Assembly: GCF_947623445.1 (NCBI RefSeq)
Contig: NC_135248.1
Span: 4,898,977 to 4,962,976, forward strand
Length of the DNA stretch: 64,000 nt
Reading direction: 5' to 3'
Source of the DNA: Clavelina lepadiformis
Taxonomy: Eukaryota > Chordata > Ascidiacea > Aplousobranchia > Clavelinidae
Positions 12,787 to 23,552 of the stretch are shown piece after piece; within the stretch, counting starts at the first letter, position 1; every line of letters starts with the position of its first letter. Position numbers and translations under genes: made by a program. The notes beneath the pieces are model-generated. The model was not told where the DNA came from. It made no database searches and worked only from the letters and a program-made list of their open reading frames with translations.

Positions 12787-13492
12787 TTTTTTTACATTTT
12801 TCTACAACTCCAGTATTGGTTCATTTAAGTTATCATAAGTAACAAAAGAGCGTTATTTTTCTGCATTGGCCGTTAAGATATTGTTTTAGTTTTAATAAAC
12901 TTAATTTATTACAATTCGAAAACAATTCTTTCGTGTTGTTAGTTTAAACCGGTTCCTACCGCACAGCACATCATTATAGCAATTGATTGCATAGCTAGTC
13001 CACAAATAGGTAACTATTTTTAATCTTTTTGCATATTGTGAGCGTGTTTGAGGCAGCATAATAAAATAAGCCTTGTAAATTGAATAATATTAGAGAAAAT
13101 CCTGTAAAGAGACAAATAAGCCCGGAGAGAATTGCATTTATGCTCTTTTACAAAACGCATCGCAGCGAACGAACCGAACGTGCAGCATTTCCCGAAACAT
13201 ATTTTCCGAAACAAAATAGAAGCACTTTGTTCTTTACGTTCAAAATTGATGTCATTATAGTGCTTTTAATGTTATTTTTCGTACTAAAATCGCATCGTTA
13301 TGACGAGTCTGTTATATTGTTATAAAGTTGTATTCACAACAATACAAAGCACCTTCATGTAAGGTTCAAGTTGTATTTTACATGTTTTGCTCCACTGGCA
13401 TCGTTTGTAGATGTTTGATACAGCAGCGACATTATCAAATTTTTGTGCAGTTGGTAAGGAGGACATACCTTCATTTTCTAATTTGAACGATT

Positions 13493-16400
13493 ATGAGGGG
13501 CGTGGTCGTCATTTTCCTACTCTTAGCAATATGTCAGTGCAATGTTCGAGTCACATCGGAAGAGTGTTCTGAGAGCGAACCTTGCTCATTTGTGGGTAAG
13601 TATTATAAACATATAAAATAGAACATATTTCTTCTTACAGTACAGTACAGTACAGTACACAATTGTTAAAGTATTGTTGCGTTAATTAATGTTATTTAAG
13701 TTTTGCAGACGAAATATTATCTTTTTGATATATTTTGTAATTGAAAAATTTCTTTCATGAACCACATAGGGGGAGATCTGTTCAACTTATCTCTTTCGGG
13801 ACCAATGTCGGATCTTGTGTCGTCTGATAGGTTTTTGGAAGTGGACTTGAATGTAGCAGTAAACCCAGTAGTTGTAGAGTGGTTGACTTTGTTCAGAAGA
13901 ACATACAATGGAGGCTTCCCAGGTCCAGTATGGCGTTTTAAACCTGGTGACACAGTGATGGTAAATCTGGTAAGTGAGATATCTGCAATCCCTATTGAGC
14001 AAAATTTTAATGCAAATATATTTTCAAGTTTTGTCTTTAAAAATAAAACCAAAAATTATCTTTTTTAAGATTATAAAAAATAATATTTTCTTTTAAAAAA
14101 AAAATCAATTTAGATAAATACATTGGAATATCCTGACAGCAATAACAGTTTTAATGAGCTAAGGTTGGCCAACACCACAAACTTGCATACGCATGGACTG
14201 CATATCAGTAGCGAGGTATGTACAGTGGTTGAGAGCTCGTTTTTTTTTCTGTTACGTTATTGATATTGTTTGACTTCTTTTATATTTACTACTTGTAGGA
14301 ACCCCAGGATGACGTTTTCGTCCATGTAAATCCAGGGGATGCTTTCACTTATGAATACGAAATAGATTCACAACAACCAGCTGGTACCTATTGGTACCAT
14401 CCTCATGTTCACGGAAGCACCTTGTTTCACGTAAATACCGCAACAAAACAGCAGGAAAATCAAAATATCAGATTTTAGAGATATTTTTTTTACTTGTCAT
14501 GCTTATGTTGCATCGGTGCATGATAAACAGCGCTTGTATATAAACTTTATTAGGTACACAGCGGGATGGCGGGCATGATCATCGTGGAAGATGATCCTGA
14601 TCCCTCCATAACTCCTCAGCATCTCCTGGATGTCTCGTGCCCAGACAATTGTCATCATGAAGTGAGACTCCTGTTCCAACCAACTTTACTCTACGCCGAT
14701 AATTACTTCCCAAGCTTTCCGTTTATCCAAGAGGATATTCACGACAACGTTTTATTTCAGTAAAGTTTTAGCTTTTTAAACTTGTATCGAATTGAACTTG
14801 ATTGTATTAGTTATCAGCAACTAAAAAAAAGGATTGTTTTAATCTTTTAGTTTTAATTGTCAAATTTAATTGTTTTAATTTAATTTTAATTTAATTGTTT
14901 TAATTTAATTATCAATAGAGTGTTCAACAAAGTTTACACATACAAGGTTTTAAGTAAAATATGATCTGTATAGGATGAGCGACACATTAAAAGACTGGCT
15001 AAAAAACAATGAGGTTGATTATTTTACCACCAACGGACAACTTTGGCCCGAAATAACTTTTCAAGCTGGTCAAGTGAAAAGATTCAGGTAGAAAACGTAT
15101 GAGTAGCTGGTGTGCAGTAAATAAAATGATTAAGATTAATTAAACTAAGATTAAAAAAAGATTAAACAAGAGTTGAAAATGTTAAATGTTACTTACGCTT
15201 TTCTAATTCAATGTAGCTTTACCGATTAAGAAATAAAAATGAAACAGATTGTTGAAGTTCCAACAGACAGTAATATGACTTATGGTCAAACAGTCAAGTT
15301 TCTTTTTGTATAGGATGGTTAACGCTGGTGGCAATGCAGCGCTTATTCTTCAAATTACGGACACTAACGGCGCTATTGCTGAAGGGTGTACTGTTTACCA
15401 AATTGCATTGGATGGAATTTATTTTGATTCGGCAACACCTCCACGACTCGGTAAAACAATGCTTGTTCCATCGGCAAAAGCTGACTGGCTGGTAGTCTGC
15501 AACATACCTAGAACCTACGAAGTTCGTAATTGTTGATTATAATGTTGTCCTACCTGACACAAGTGTAGGATGAATACAGTGAAAAATTTCAAAATTTTTT
15601 TGGTAAAGTTAGGGATGTTATTTTAGTTATGTTAGTAGAAAAGGGGAAGTCACCCATGATGAACCTAAAAAGAGACAACGGAATGAATTTTTTGAATCAC
15701 AAAGTTAACTTTTGTTTTTAATCAGTTATTACCAGTATAAAGAAGAGAACTTTTGTGTTTTCTGATCGAAGTATTGGGTCCAATTTTTTCATTCTACGTT
15801 GCATTTATTCATTATCATAATACACGATGAGTTATGAAATAACTTTAAAATTATCATTTGAAATCATCAGCTGAGATCAGTAAAATCACCTGATGACGAT
15901 GTATCAATGGGAGGTATGCAGCAATACCAAGGCAAGCTCCTGACTATAAAAATCAATGGAACACAAACCTCAACTGTCATACCGACATCGCTTCCCGCAA
16001 AACAATCTTTTGTGTCTGATTTTCGAAACCTGACGGAAGACGAAGTGAGACTATAACGAATATTTCTTTATAAGATGTACTTTTATTCAAGCATTTTTGA
16101 AAAATCATTCATCAATCAATCATCATCAATTTAAAAAAAAACAACAAAGTTAAAAATCACCTCTAAAAAATCATTTCAAAAAGTTTGTTCTTCTTTAGGT
16201 AACTGGACGATTTGTTATCGAAGTTGGTCCAGATGTGACGTTGAACAGGGAAAGATTTCAATCGAAAACAAATTTTAGGTATAGTAAACTTTTATAATAA
16301 TCTATGTTAGTTGTTTATATCCTGAACGTTTGTCTTTGCAACAACTTCTGAAATAAGCTTTTAAATGTAATTTACTATTTAATTTTCACCTCTTTATATG

Positions 16401-19400
16401 AACATTTGCTCTTACCAAAAAGAAGGTATGTGGCCGAAACCAGTCAGCTTTAAAAAGGTTATGTGTTTATCTACATACAGTTGTATTGCTTTTAGTAAAC
16501 TTTTGGTACTCGAAAACCATTTGAACATCACCCTATACTCTATAAAATCACACAAGTGCATAAATGCACAAATCACCGGCAGCAGAGTGACCTATGGCAA
16601 TTGTCAAACTTCTTTTGATTTTTTAATTGTTATAGATTTGTGGCGAGCTTAAACACTGTTCAGGAATGGTACATCATCAATACTGCTTCGTTTCCCCATC
16701 CAATTCATATTCACGTGAATAATTTTCAGGTAGTCTATAAAGATTTTTTATAGTACAGTCGAATCCGCTTAATTCGGACACCGGATAACCCGGACAACCG
16801 CTTTATTCGGCCAAAATGCTCGGGAACGGAACAAAAGTAAAAATTGAACGTAAAAAACTCCCGTTAATTCGGACAATTCACCGCTTAATTCGGACACAGG
16901 TTCGCAATTCCTATCGTTACATCGTTAGGTTATGAAACAATAAACAGTACTGTATACTTGGTTGGTTTTAACACAAGATGCAGTTGCATTATGAGTGATT
17001 ATGGTGAAACAATGACGATTCATGCGGTAACAATCGACAATGAATTCATATAACGCCGTGCCAGCTTCATAGTCGCTTTTACTTCGGTACCATTGCGACC
17101 ATCTTGTAGAACAGATTGGTACAGAAAAGTTTAGAAGAAAAAGCGAAATTGCTCACTAAAGTAAACGAAGAAAAAAATGACGACGCTTCATTGACAGTTC
17201 GGCAGTTAGTTGCGTTGGTGGGGATATCAAAACGTACTTTGCAAGATTGGCAGAAAAATGATGCAAATCTGCGTGAACAACGTGAAGAGACTATGCTTCG
17301 TGGACGAGGTTTAAAGACAGAGAGGAATCGGCTCAGAATGTGCGTTTTATGCGTACTCATTTACTCGTACTCTTGTGCGTTTTATGCGATCAGTGCCAAT
17401 TACTGCAGTATAGCGCAGGTGCAATTCATTTATTACGCAACACTACAGTATTTTAAATGCGTTGTTTGCCTTTACGCATGACCATGAAATGAACAATCGA
17501 TTTTCCGCTTAATTCGGACAAAGCCGTTTCTCCGCTTAATTCGGCCAAAAGTGAGCGGAACCAAAGTGTCCGAATTAAGCGGAGTCGACTGTATAATGTT
17601 TTTTTTTAATTGTAATTTTGCTTTATAGTCAATTTCAAAAAGTTGCAATTATGTCTTACATGATTTCGTGATCGTTCAATTAACGATCTAAACAACGAGT
17701 ATTGACATATGTGCACATGTATACACATATGCAGAAAAATAACAACGTTGTGTAAATAAAGCAAGTTTCGCTTAAGGCTCAGGACAATTTACCAGATGTT
17801 TCCTTGCTTCTTTAATGACATCTCGGGCTTTTTTGTGGGTTTTCAAAAAATTTCTTGTAATAAAAAAAATTTCAGTTCATCAGTTACAATTACTACACTG
17901 GACCAATTGGAGCCACCGTGATGGGCAACAAAGTATTTTTTAATCAGAATAAACAACAATGTGATCGCCAGTACGAAAACTTCAACAAAAGTAAAAACAT
18001 AGAAGCACGTTTTTATACGTTTTCTATCAAAGTGGTAATTTCAGAAGTCGGTCTATAGAAAAATCAAAGGATTTTGCAAAATATCTGTCCATTCCACAAT
18101 CTATATTGTAGCTCATAAATATAATTGCGTGTAAATTTGTTTTAGGCGAACAGGCTATGTTACCTGATTATGATTATAACCAATGGTTGAAGTATCGAGG
18201 CCATGCGCAGCGCTGGAGAGATATGGAAAGTCATCCTAATGGAACTTTGGGCTATTCACCAAGTGGAATTTTCCAGGACGTAATTCTTGTCCCACCGTTT
18301 AGTAATATTACGGTAAGAATATTTCGCATACAGTCGAATCCGCTTAATTCGGACACCGGATAACCCGGACAACCGCTTTATTCGGCCAAAATGCTCGGGA
18401 ACGGAACAAAAGTAAAAATTGAACGTAAAAAACTCCTGTTAATTCGGACAATTCTCCGCTTAATTCGGACACAGGTTCGCAATTCCATCGTTAGGTTATG
18501 ACACAATAAACAGTACTTCGTTCGTTTTAAGACAAGATGCAATTGCATTATGAGTGGTTATGGTGAAACAATGACGATCCATGCATTAACAATCGACAAT
18601 GAACTCATATAAGGCCGTGCCAGCTTCATAGTCGCTTTTACTTCGGTACAATTGCGTCCATCTTGTAGGACAAAATTGTACAGAAAAGTTTAGCACAAAA
18701 AGTGAAATTGCTCACTAAAGTAAACGAAGACGTTTTATGCGATCAGTGCCAGTTACTGCAGTATAGCGCAGCTGCAATTCATTTATTACGCAACAGTACA
18801 GTATTTTAAATGCGTTTTCTGCCTTTATGCATGACCATGAAACGAACAATTGATTTTCCGCTTAATTCGGACAAAGCTGTTTCTCCGCTTAATTAATTCG
18901 GCCAAAAGTGAGCGGAACCAAAGTGTCCGAATTAAGCGGAGTCGACTGTATTATTTGCCGACTTGCTTCCATCTATAAAACTCTGTATTTTCATGTTATT
19001 ATAATCGCGTTTTATAAAATTATCCTCCTAATTACTTATTTTGATACTATTAATATTTTGCATATTTCGCATTGAAGATTCGATTCCAAACGGATCGTTT
19101 TATTGGTACCGTGGTCATTCACTGTCATATTCTATATCACGAAGATCACGGTATGATGATGGTTACAAAGATCGTACCAGACGGTAAGATATTTTATTGA
19201 AAAAATTATCATAGCAGATCATACCTAATTAATGTTACGTGTTTTGTGCTCGTTTGACGTGCCTTGTGTTTCTGCCTTCGGCCGGGGGCGCTGATGGTTG
19301 TAATTGCGCCTTGCTAGTTGGCTAACATGTCACTCTATCGATGCCTGAACTGTGTGCAGACGTGCCATGTTTTTACCATTCTTATCAAATACAATTTTAT

Positions 19401-19944
19401 AGTTTAACTGCAGGTCTCTTCGAACCAGCATAGAAAAAGGCCGGTAACATTAACAGAAGTTGTTTTGGGTGTTGTTGCTTCTAATTTTCGAAATCAAATT
19501 TAGAATTATATAATCACCAAATTATATTCAAAATACCTGCATGGCTTGAATAATTTTATCGAAGCAATAAGGTATCAAAACTATGTTGTAAACATATAGC
19601 AAAATACGATATTGATTTTATTCCATCCCTTGATTTTCGTGTTGCAATAGTTGTAGTTTTGTTTTTATGTTAACTTCATTCGTTTGATCGACTTAATATG
19701 GTTTCTACCACGCTCCTTTCTACCGCATTTGTAACGATCTGATTAAAATTTTCAAGGGGCCAATACTACTGGCGCACACATTAAGTCCGGCGATGCTTAT
19801 CCAGGGCAGTGCAGCAAATGTGACCCGTTTCCATTTAACCAGGTTGTCGGAGAATGTTCAGGATCAAGGAGGAAACATTTCAACTTCATCATCTTGGTGA
19901 CAGGTATCCTGGCCACCTTTAGTCTTTTCATTGTCACTGAATAA
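13493..19944 (+). CDS. Multicopper oxidase (laccase-like) with C-terminal hydrophobic tail, gene B, 14 exons
   Basis: Complete gene, 662 codons plus stop. Exons: 13493-13595, 13770-13969, 14114-14215, 14299-14430, 14554-14759, 14974-15087, 15314-15521, 15871-16044, 16199-16278, 16636-16729, 17876-17990, 18146-18312, 19078-19183, 19757-19944. Phases all join. Exon lengths 102, 132, 206, 208, 174, 80 and 106 equal those of gene A. The start gives a signal peptide (MRGVVVIFLLLAICQC). Copper ligands are complete: HTHG (H126, H128), YHPHVHG (H169, H171, H173), HPIHIH (H461, H464, H466) and HCHILYHEDHGM (H580, C581, H582, H586, M591). Unlike gene A, the last exon reads on into a hydrophobic end (FNFIILVTGILATFSLFIV) with almost nothing after it, suggesting a GPI signal or membrane anchor. 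Intron 7 has a weak donor (GTTCGT). Introns 10, 12 and 13 hold recent transposons. Confidence 0.92.
13636..13659 (+). repeat. (TACAG)n pentanucleotide repeat in gene B intron 1
   Basis: Nearly five copies of TACAG. The matching place in the other arm (near 63,255-63,270) has only two to three, so the tract expanded or contracted after duplication. Confidence 0.9.
14845..14925 (+). repeat. AT-rich TTTAATTG-type simple repeat in gene B intron 5
   Basis: Run of degenerate TTTAATTG and TTTTAATT words. The counterpart lies at about 61,998-62,075 in the right arm, so the tract predates the arm duplication. Confidence 0.75.
16756..17591 (+). mobile_element. Tigger/pogo-type DNA transposon, 836 bp, in gene B intron 10
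   Basis: Terminal inverted repeats begin CAGTCGAATCCGCTTAATTC and end GAATTAAGCGGAGTCGACTG, flanked by TA on both sides (16,754-16,755 and 17,592-17,593). The internal words 'ttcggaca' recur near both ends, as in pogo/Tigger termini. The right arm of the large inverted repeat lacks it (near 60,440), so it arrived after the arms formed. It still contains a piece of transposase coding sequence. Confidence 0.93.
17116..17340 (+). pseudogene. Tigger transposase N-terminal fragment (CENP-B/HTH-like)
   Basis: Open frame inside the 836-bp element. It reads SLEEKAKLLTKVNEEK, then LTVRQLVALVGISKRTLQDW and a basic stretch, matching the N-terminal helix-turn-helix of pogo/Tigger transposases and CENP-B. 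There is no DDE catalytic region: the frame runs into unrelated Cys/Tyr-rich sequence and ends at 17,481. The best-looking start is a TTG, so translation is doubtful. This is an internally deleted, non-autonomous element that retains part of its gene. Confidence 0.7.
18331..18948 (+). mobile_element. Tigger/pogo-type MITE, 618 bp, in gene B intron 12
   Basis: Same termini as the 836-bp element, TA on both sides (18,329-18,330 and 18,949-18,950), inserted only 18 bp after the exon-12 donor. It shares the outer parts with the larger element but has lost most of the transposase piece. It is absent from the corresponding place in the right arm (near 59,745). Confidence 0.93.
19233..19449 (+). mobile_element. 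TTAA-target short element (piggyBac-like MITE?) in gene B intron 13
   Basis: A 217-bp block starting TGTTAC and ending GTAACA, bounded by TTAA on both sides (19,229-19,232 and 19,450-19,453). The right arm has a single uninterrupted TTAA at 59,459-59,462, exactly the empty site. TTAA duplication is typical of piggyBac-like insertion. The terminal repeats are short, so the family assignment is tentative while the insertion itself is clear. Confidence 0.75.
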
Positions 19945-21516
19945 CGTTAAATATATACAGTGATGTGCATTCTTGTGCTTATGTACATTTGTTTGTGAGC
20001 GCTCTGAATTGTTCGATTCATAATCGCTTGTAAGCACTTTATAGTAATTACCTTTTTCTGCGGTTTTCTTATATCCTTGGAAACATTATTGTAAATAACA
20101 AAAAATATCACTTCTTTGTAGTCGTTGTATTTACGTTAATTAATAATGCTGGTATATACAGCGATGTATATAGCTGAAAACAATATAGAAAAAGAGAGTT
20201 TGAAAAAGGTTTTCAGATTGCTACATTAATAAATAAAATATCTTAATCATTTTGTTATTAAGTTTATGTTTGTTGCAAGGACAGAAAGCTGTCTGCATGA
20301 TATTCTGGGGAGGAATAGTTTTAAGTAGAATTTATTAATATTTACTATAGCTATATTTATTAAGTCTTCCATCAAGTATTCACGGCCGAGAATCGTAGGT
20401 TTAAATTTTGTTTCGGATATCTTTATAAATTATTGGCAGATTATCGAAAAAGTATGTTGGGGGAAAATTTTCTAAATGCGTTTCTACCGAAAATAAAATT
20501 CTCTGCGCGCCACCCTTATTAGTATATAGGATATTGTAAAACAAGGGATATATGAACAAAATTAAGTGAAACAATTAATTTACTAAGCAGTTTTTACCAA
20601 AAGTGACGCATTTTGACACAGTGACACACACATTCCACCAAGTTCGGCCATCATTGAGATCTAAAGAAACGCGGGCGAAAAATTTTAACAAGATTTTGTC
20701 CCAGAAAAAACATAAGAAACCTCACTAATATTTTCCAAAGGCGTATAAGTTTTCCGCGATTTTTTCGTTTTTGCTATAAACTTGCTTGCATGTATGCATG
20801 GTTATTATTTTTACTGACTTTTGATGAAACCTGGGTTGCCAATTGCTATGATGTAGCCAATGGATTGACAAAAGAAAGCACAATTCATCTTGTAACCGTG
20901 CTTAAGCGTGAACAATGAAAGGAGTTTGGAAAAAACGCGTGTACAAACAAAGGAAAGTTGGTTGGGATCGTTCGGCGAACCGGGAAATTAATTTAGAAAG
21001 ATGAAACTGCCTTTTTATCAAAATATGTTGAATAAATTTTTGCAGCCCAACAAATCAATGCATTCCTAATATAATTTGTTGAGAGCTGTAATTGACATTC
21101 TTGTAATGCAGTCACCAGTCCACCGCGGTTTCAAATGCAAGCGAAACGTTGAGTTTGAGTCTTCATTATACGCTAAACATCTGGCATATTATGGCCAGTA
21201 CACGCAGGCCTGAGTGCACGAACCGTAATTTTACTCGAATTGCTTTTCACAGGCTTCCGAAAACTTCCTTAAAAGACGCTGTTTAAGGTTCTTTGTTTTA
21301 TTTGGATAGTATTCTTTACTGCAGCCAACCAGTGATTTTATTTTTGAGGAAAGGATAATCCCAGAATTTGCCAGAAAGAACAAAGACAGTTATTAGGCAC
21401 TTAGAAATGTTTCGTTAACACCACTGGAAAGGCTAAACTAATTGCTAAACAGTTGGTAAAAAAATTAAGATTACATATGCTGTAACTTTCTAGAATAACA
21501 GATCAAAGTATAAGGT

Positions 21517-21738
21517 ATGATGACTAAGGAAAAGGTTTTGTTTTTTGCAACATTTTTCAGCGGCTTTTTGTGTTTGCTTTATCCCTTTTTCTTTAGTGCT
21601 CTTACAAAAACAAAAAATCATCATGCCATCCCAACATGCGCATGAAGAAACGAAAGGAATGGAGCCCGTAACATCTTGCTTGGTTCGGAAACTATGCCGG
21701 ATGAAAATAAAGACTGTTTGCGAGAGCATACGGAGTGA
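21517..21738 (+). pseudogene. N-terminally anchored protein fragment, left-arm copy (interrupted)
   Basis: ATG at 21,517 opens MMTKEKVLFFATFFSGFLC and a long hydrophobic stretch, stopping at TGA 21,643-21,645. The same frame continues after the stop as RNERNGARNILLGSETM to a second TGA at 21,736-21,738. The right-arm copy (56,273-56,440, minus) has the frame open through the first stop, with an Arg codon there. The layout, short basic start plus one membrane helix plus hydrophilic stem, resembles the anchor exon of a type II membrane protein such as a Golgi enzyme. That is inference only; no catalytic part was seen. Confidence 0.45.
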
Positions 21739-22274
21739 CTAAAACATTTTAACGAACCGTGAACCTGCAAACCCAGCAAACATGTACGTTATTAGAAACA
21801 TATAAGATATAAAAATTTATACTGCATACGTTATCCCGTGAGTTGAATGCAAAATATAAACACTTACGTCATAATGTTGAAGATCGGAACAAAACTGATG
21901 ACGGTACGACATGTTTTCTTTTGTCAACTATCTGGTAGTTACAAATGGAACCAATCGTCCACACTTGTTTTTCTACCACATGAGCTGCAGCGTTTTTTCG
22001 GTCTACTGTGATTACATCATTAAATGTGTAACAATGCCAGAGGATATCGAATATTTACAAAACTACCTTAATAATTCACAACAACATAGAAGAGTATTAT
22101 TGCAGTGCCTTGTCCTGACAACCCTTTGATGGACGTGGCGGTGCCGGCGATGAAACTTCGAAACAAGGGTGTCCTGGTAAAGTTCTAAATAAGCATGCAA
22201 ACCACGACCTGAATTTATTGTGCACTTACGCATACATTGACGCAACGCGTAGTGTTGCGTCATAGGCTTCCATA
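21739..22274. other. No recognisable gene
   Basis: Just inside the left-arm boundary. Open frames on either strand (for example 21,911-22,129) lack coding character and splice support. Confidence 0.4.
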
Positions 22275-22661
22275 TTATACAGGCTGAGTTTTGTAACCTA
22301 TAAACATTTTTACCAGTAAATTTCTCACGTGGTAACAGAACTCTCTACATATACAATTTTCAGATATTTGCGCTTGGATCGAGTTCAGTCCTCGCGTGGT
22401 AAACTTGACGTCGACCAGCTTGAAAGCATAGTCGGCGTGAAGAATCATCTCTTTGTATTCCGCGAAGGTTTTGCCAGTTCGACCGAGGACTTTGCAATGG
22501 AACTTTCTGATGCTGTTTGTCATGACCCCTTCTATGATGAACCCGAGCACCGATACTGGAGAAATTTTGAGCACATTGGTCTTATCTGGCGGTTTTCCAA
22601 ATGTCAATTTCTTGTTTTTCTGTCTGACTCGCATATAATCAGTAACTTGAATGTAAATTAA
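22275..22661 (-). CDS. Candidate exon of unknown protein
   Basis: The longest open frame in the window runs on the minus strand up to a TAA at 22,275. A good acceptor (GAATTTGCAG) places an exon start near 22,661. The translation is varied and soluble-looking, with RKFHCKVLGRTGKTF and YAFKLVDVKFTTRGL. A short 57-bp intron (22,298-22,354) with GT-AG is possible near the end but not required. No convincing upstream exon was found. An overlapping plus-strand frame (22,329-22,661) is probably its shadow. Family not recognised. Confidence 0.3.
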   Translation of the reverse strand, partial: LIYIQVTDYMRVRQKNKKLTFGKPPDKTNVLKISPVSVLGFIIEGVMTNSIRKFHCKVLGRTGKTFAEYKEMILHADYAFKLVDVKFTTRGLNSIQAQISENCICREFCYHVRNLLVKMFIGYKTQPV

Positions 22662-23396
22662 CTGCAAATTCGTCAACACCTTCCTTTCGTTAATATTTAA
22701 CAAGCAGTAACATTTCGCGATGGTAGCATTTAAAATCTTTCCAATAATTGAAAATGTACAACTTTCGAGTTCCGCGTAAAAACTCCTTTGCAGTGGTAAG
22801 TCGCGAACTTTCTTGATGTGTCGTCACTTTTCCCATGAGCGCGTTGCAATATTTTTCACATATTACGGCAAAGCAATCATGAACTTCACGCTGGCGTGTA
22901 TTTGCTTGCGACAAGTGCATGAAGAACAAGGTGTGCAAATAGAAGAGTGGTTGCAAATAGTAGCGGAGCCGGAGTGTTCGTTCAAATACATAAACGTTTG
23001 CTTTTATCCGTATGCTCTGCTCGCCGCTAGAGTAAGTAAGACGTCACGACGAAGAATGACGAAGAAAATGACCTCACTACAAGTACAATAGAAAAAATGT
23101 AATGAAAAGAACAAACAAAGAACATTTTAATGGATTTAATTTAATTTCTTAACTGAATGTGCCTTTAACTCGAATCCTCAACAAACGATGTAGGCTATAA
23201 TAAGTATAAACAGTCGTGCAAGTAGAAAAAATTGAAATCAATTTGTTTAAATGTGGAAGTTTGTGATTAGCAGCTTTGGAAAATTTGTTGATTAATGGAA
23301 CATTCGCATATTACGCTGAAGCTTTATTGCTTAGCGTGAGTTTATCTCCGGTGTAAACAGTTTCGGGAATGTAACGTTAAAATTAACCAGGTTAAA

Positions 23397-23552
23397 ATGA
23401 AAGAGATTTCAAAAGTACTATTTTGTTTTGTTGTATTTTCCACCTTCGATGTTCATATCAAAAACGTCCATTCACAATCATCCTTTTTGCGCTTAGTTGG
23501 GAAGCGATGGAAACCAACGGAAACGCGTAAAAGCAATAACACCAAAATATAA
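23397..23552 (+). CDS. Candidate short secreted peptide precursor (51 aa)
   Basis: ATG-started frame of 51 codons. Residues 1-16 (MKEISKVLFCFVVFST) look like a signal peptide. After a possible cleavage near residue 26 comes QSSFLRLVGKRW: an N-terminal Gln, then Gly-Lys-Arg, the usual amidation plus dibasic cleavage signal of neuropeptide precursors. The predicted product would be an eight-residue amidated peptide. It is short and unsupported by other copies or splice evidence, so chance is a real alternative. Confidence 0.25.
   Translation: MKEISKVLFCFVVFSTFDVHIKNVHSQSSFLRLVGKRWKPTETRKSNNTKI

Larger units (their letters stand above)
12787..21677. repeat. Left arm of large inverted repeat (multicopper oxidase gene B arm)
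   Basis: This arm matches, in inverted orientation, 56,280-64,000, and the match runs off the window at base 64,000. It covers 5' flank, the whole oxidase gene, about 1.6 kb of 3' flank and the start of a second open frame. The arms differ by point changes and clean insertions: three elements only here (16,756-17,591; 18,331-18,948; 19,233-19,449) and one only in the other arm (58,261-58,881). The noncoding 3' flank at 19,945-21,516 is conserved between arms but shows no gene. Confidence 0.92.

Noticed and set aside
13717-14052. Minus-strand frame opposite gene B exon 2
   Set aside because: Shadow of the real exon; the plus strand matches gene A and gene C by protein and intron phase.
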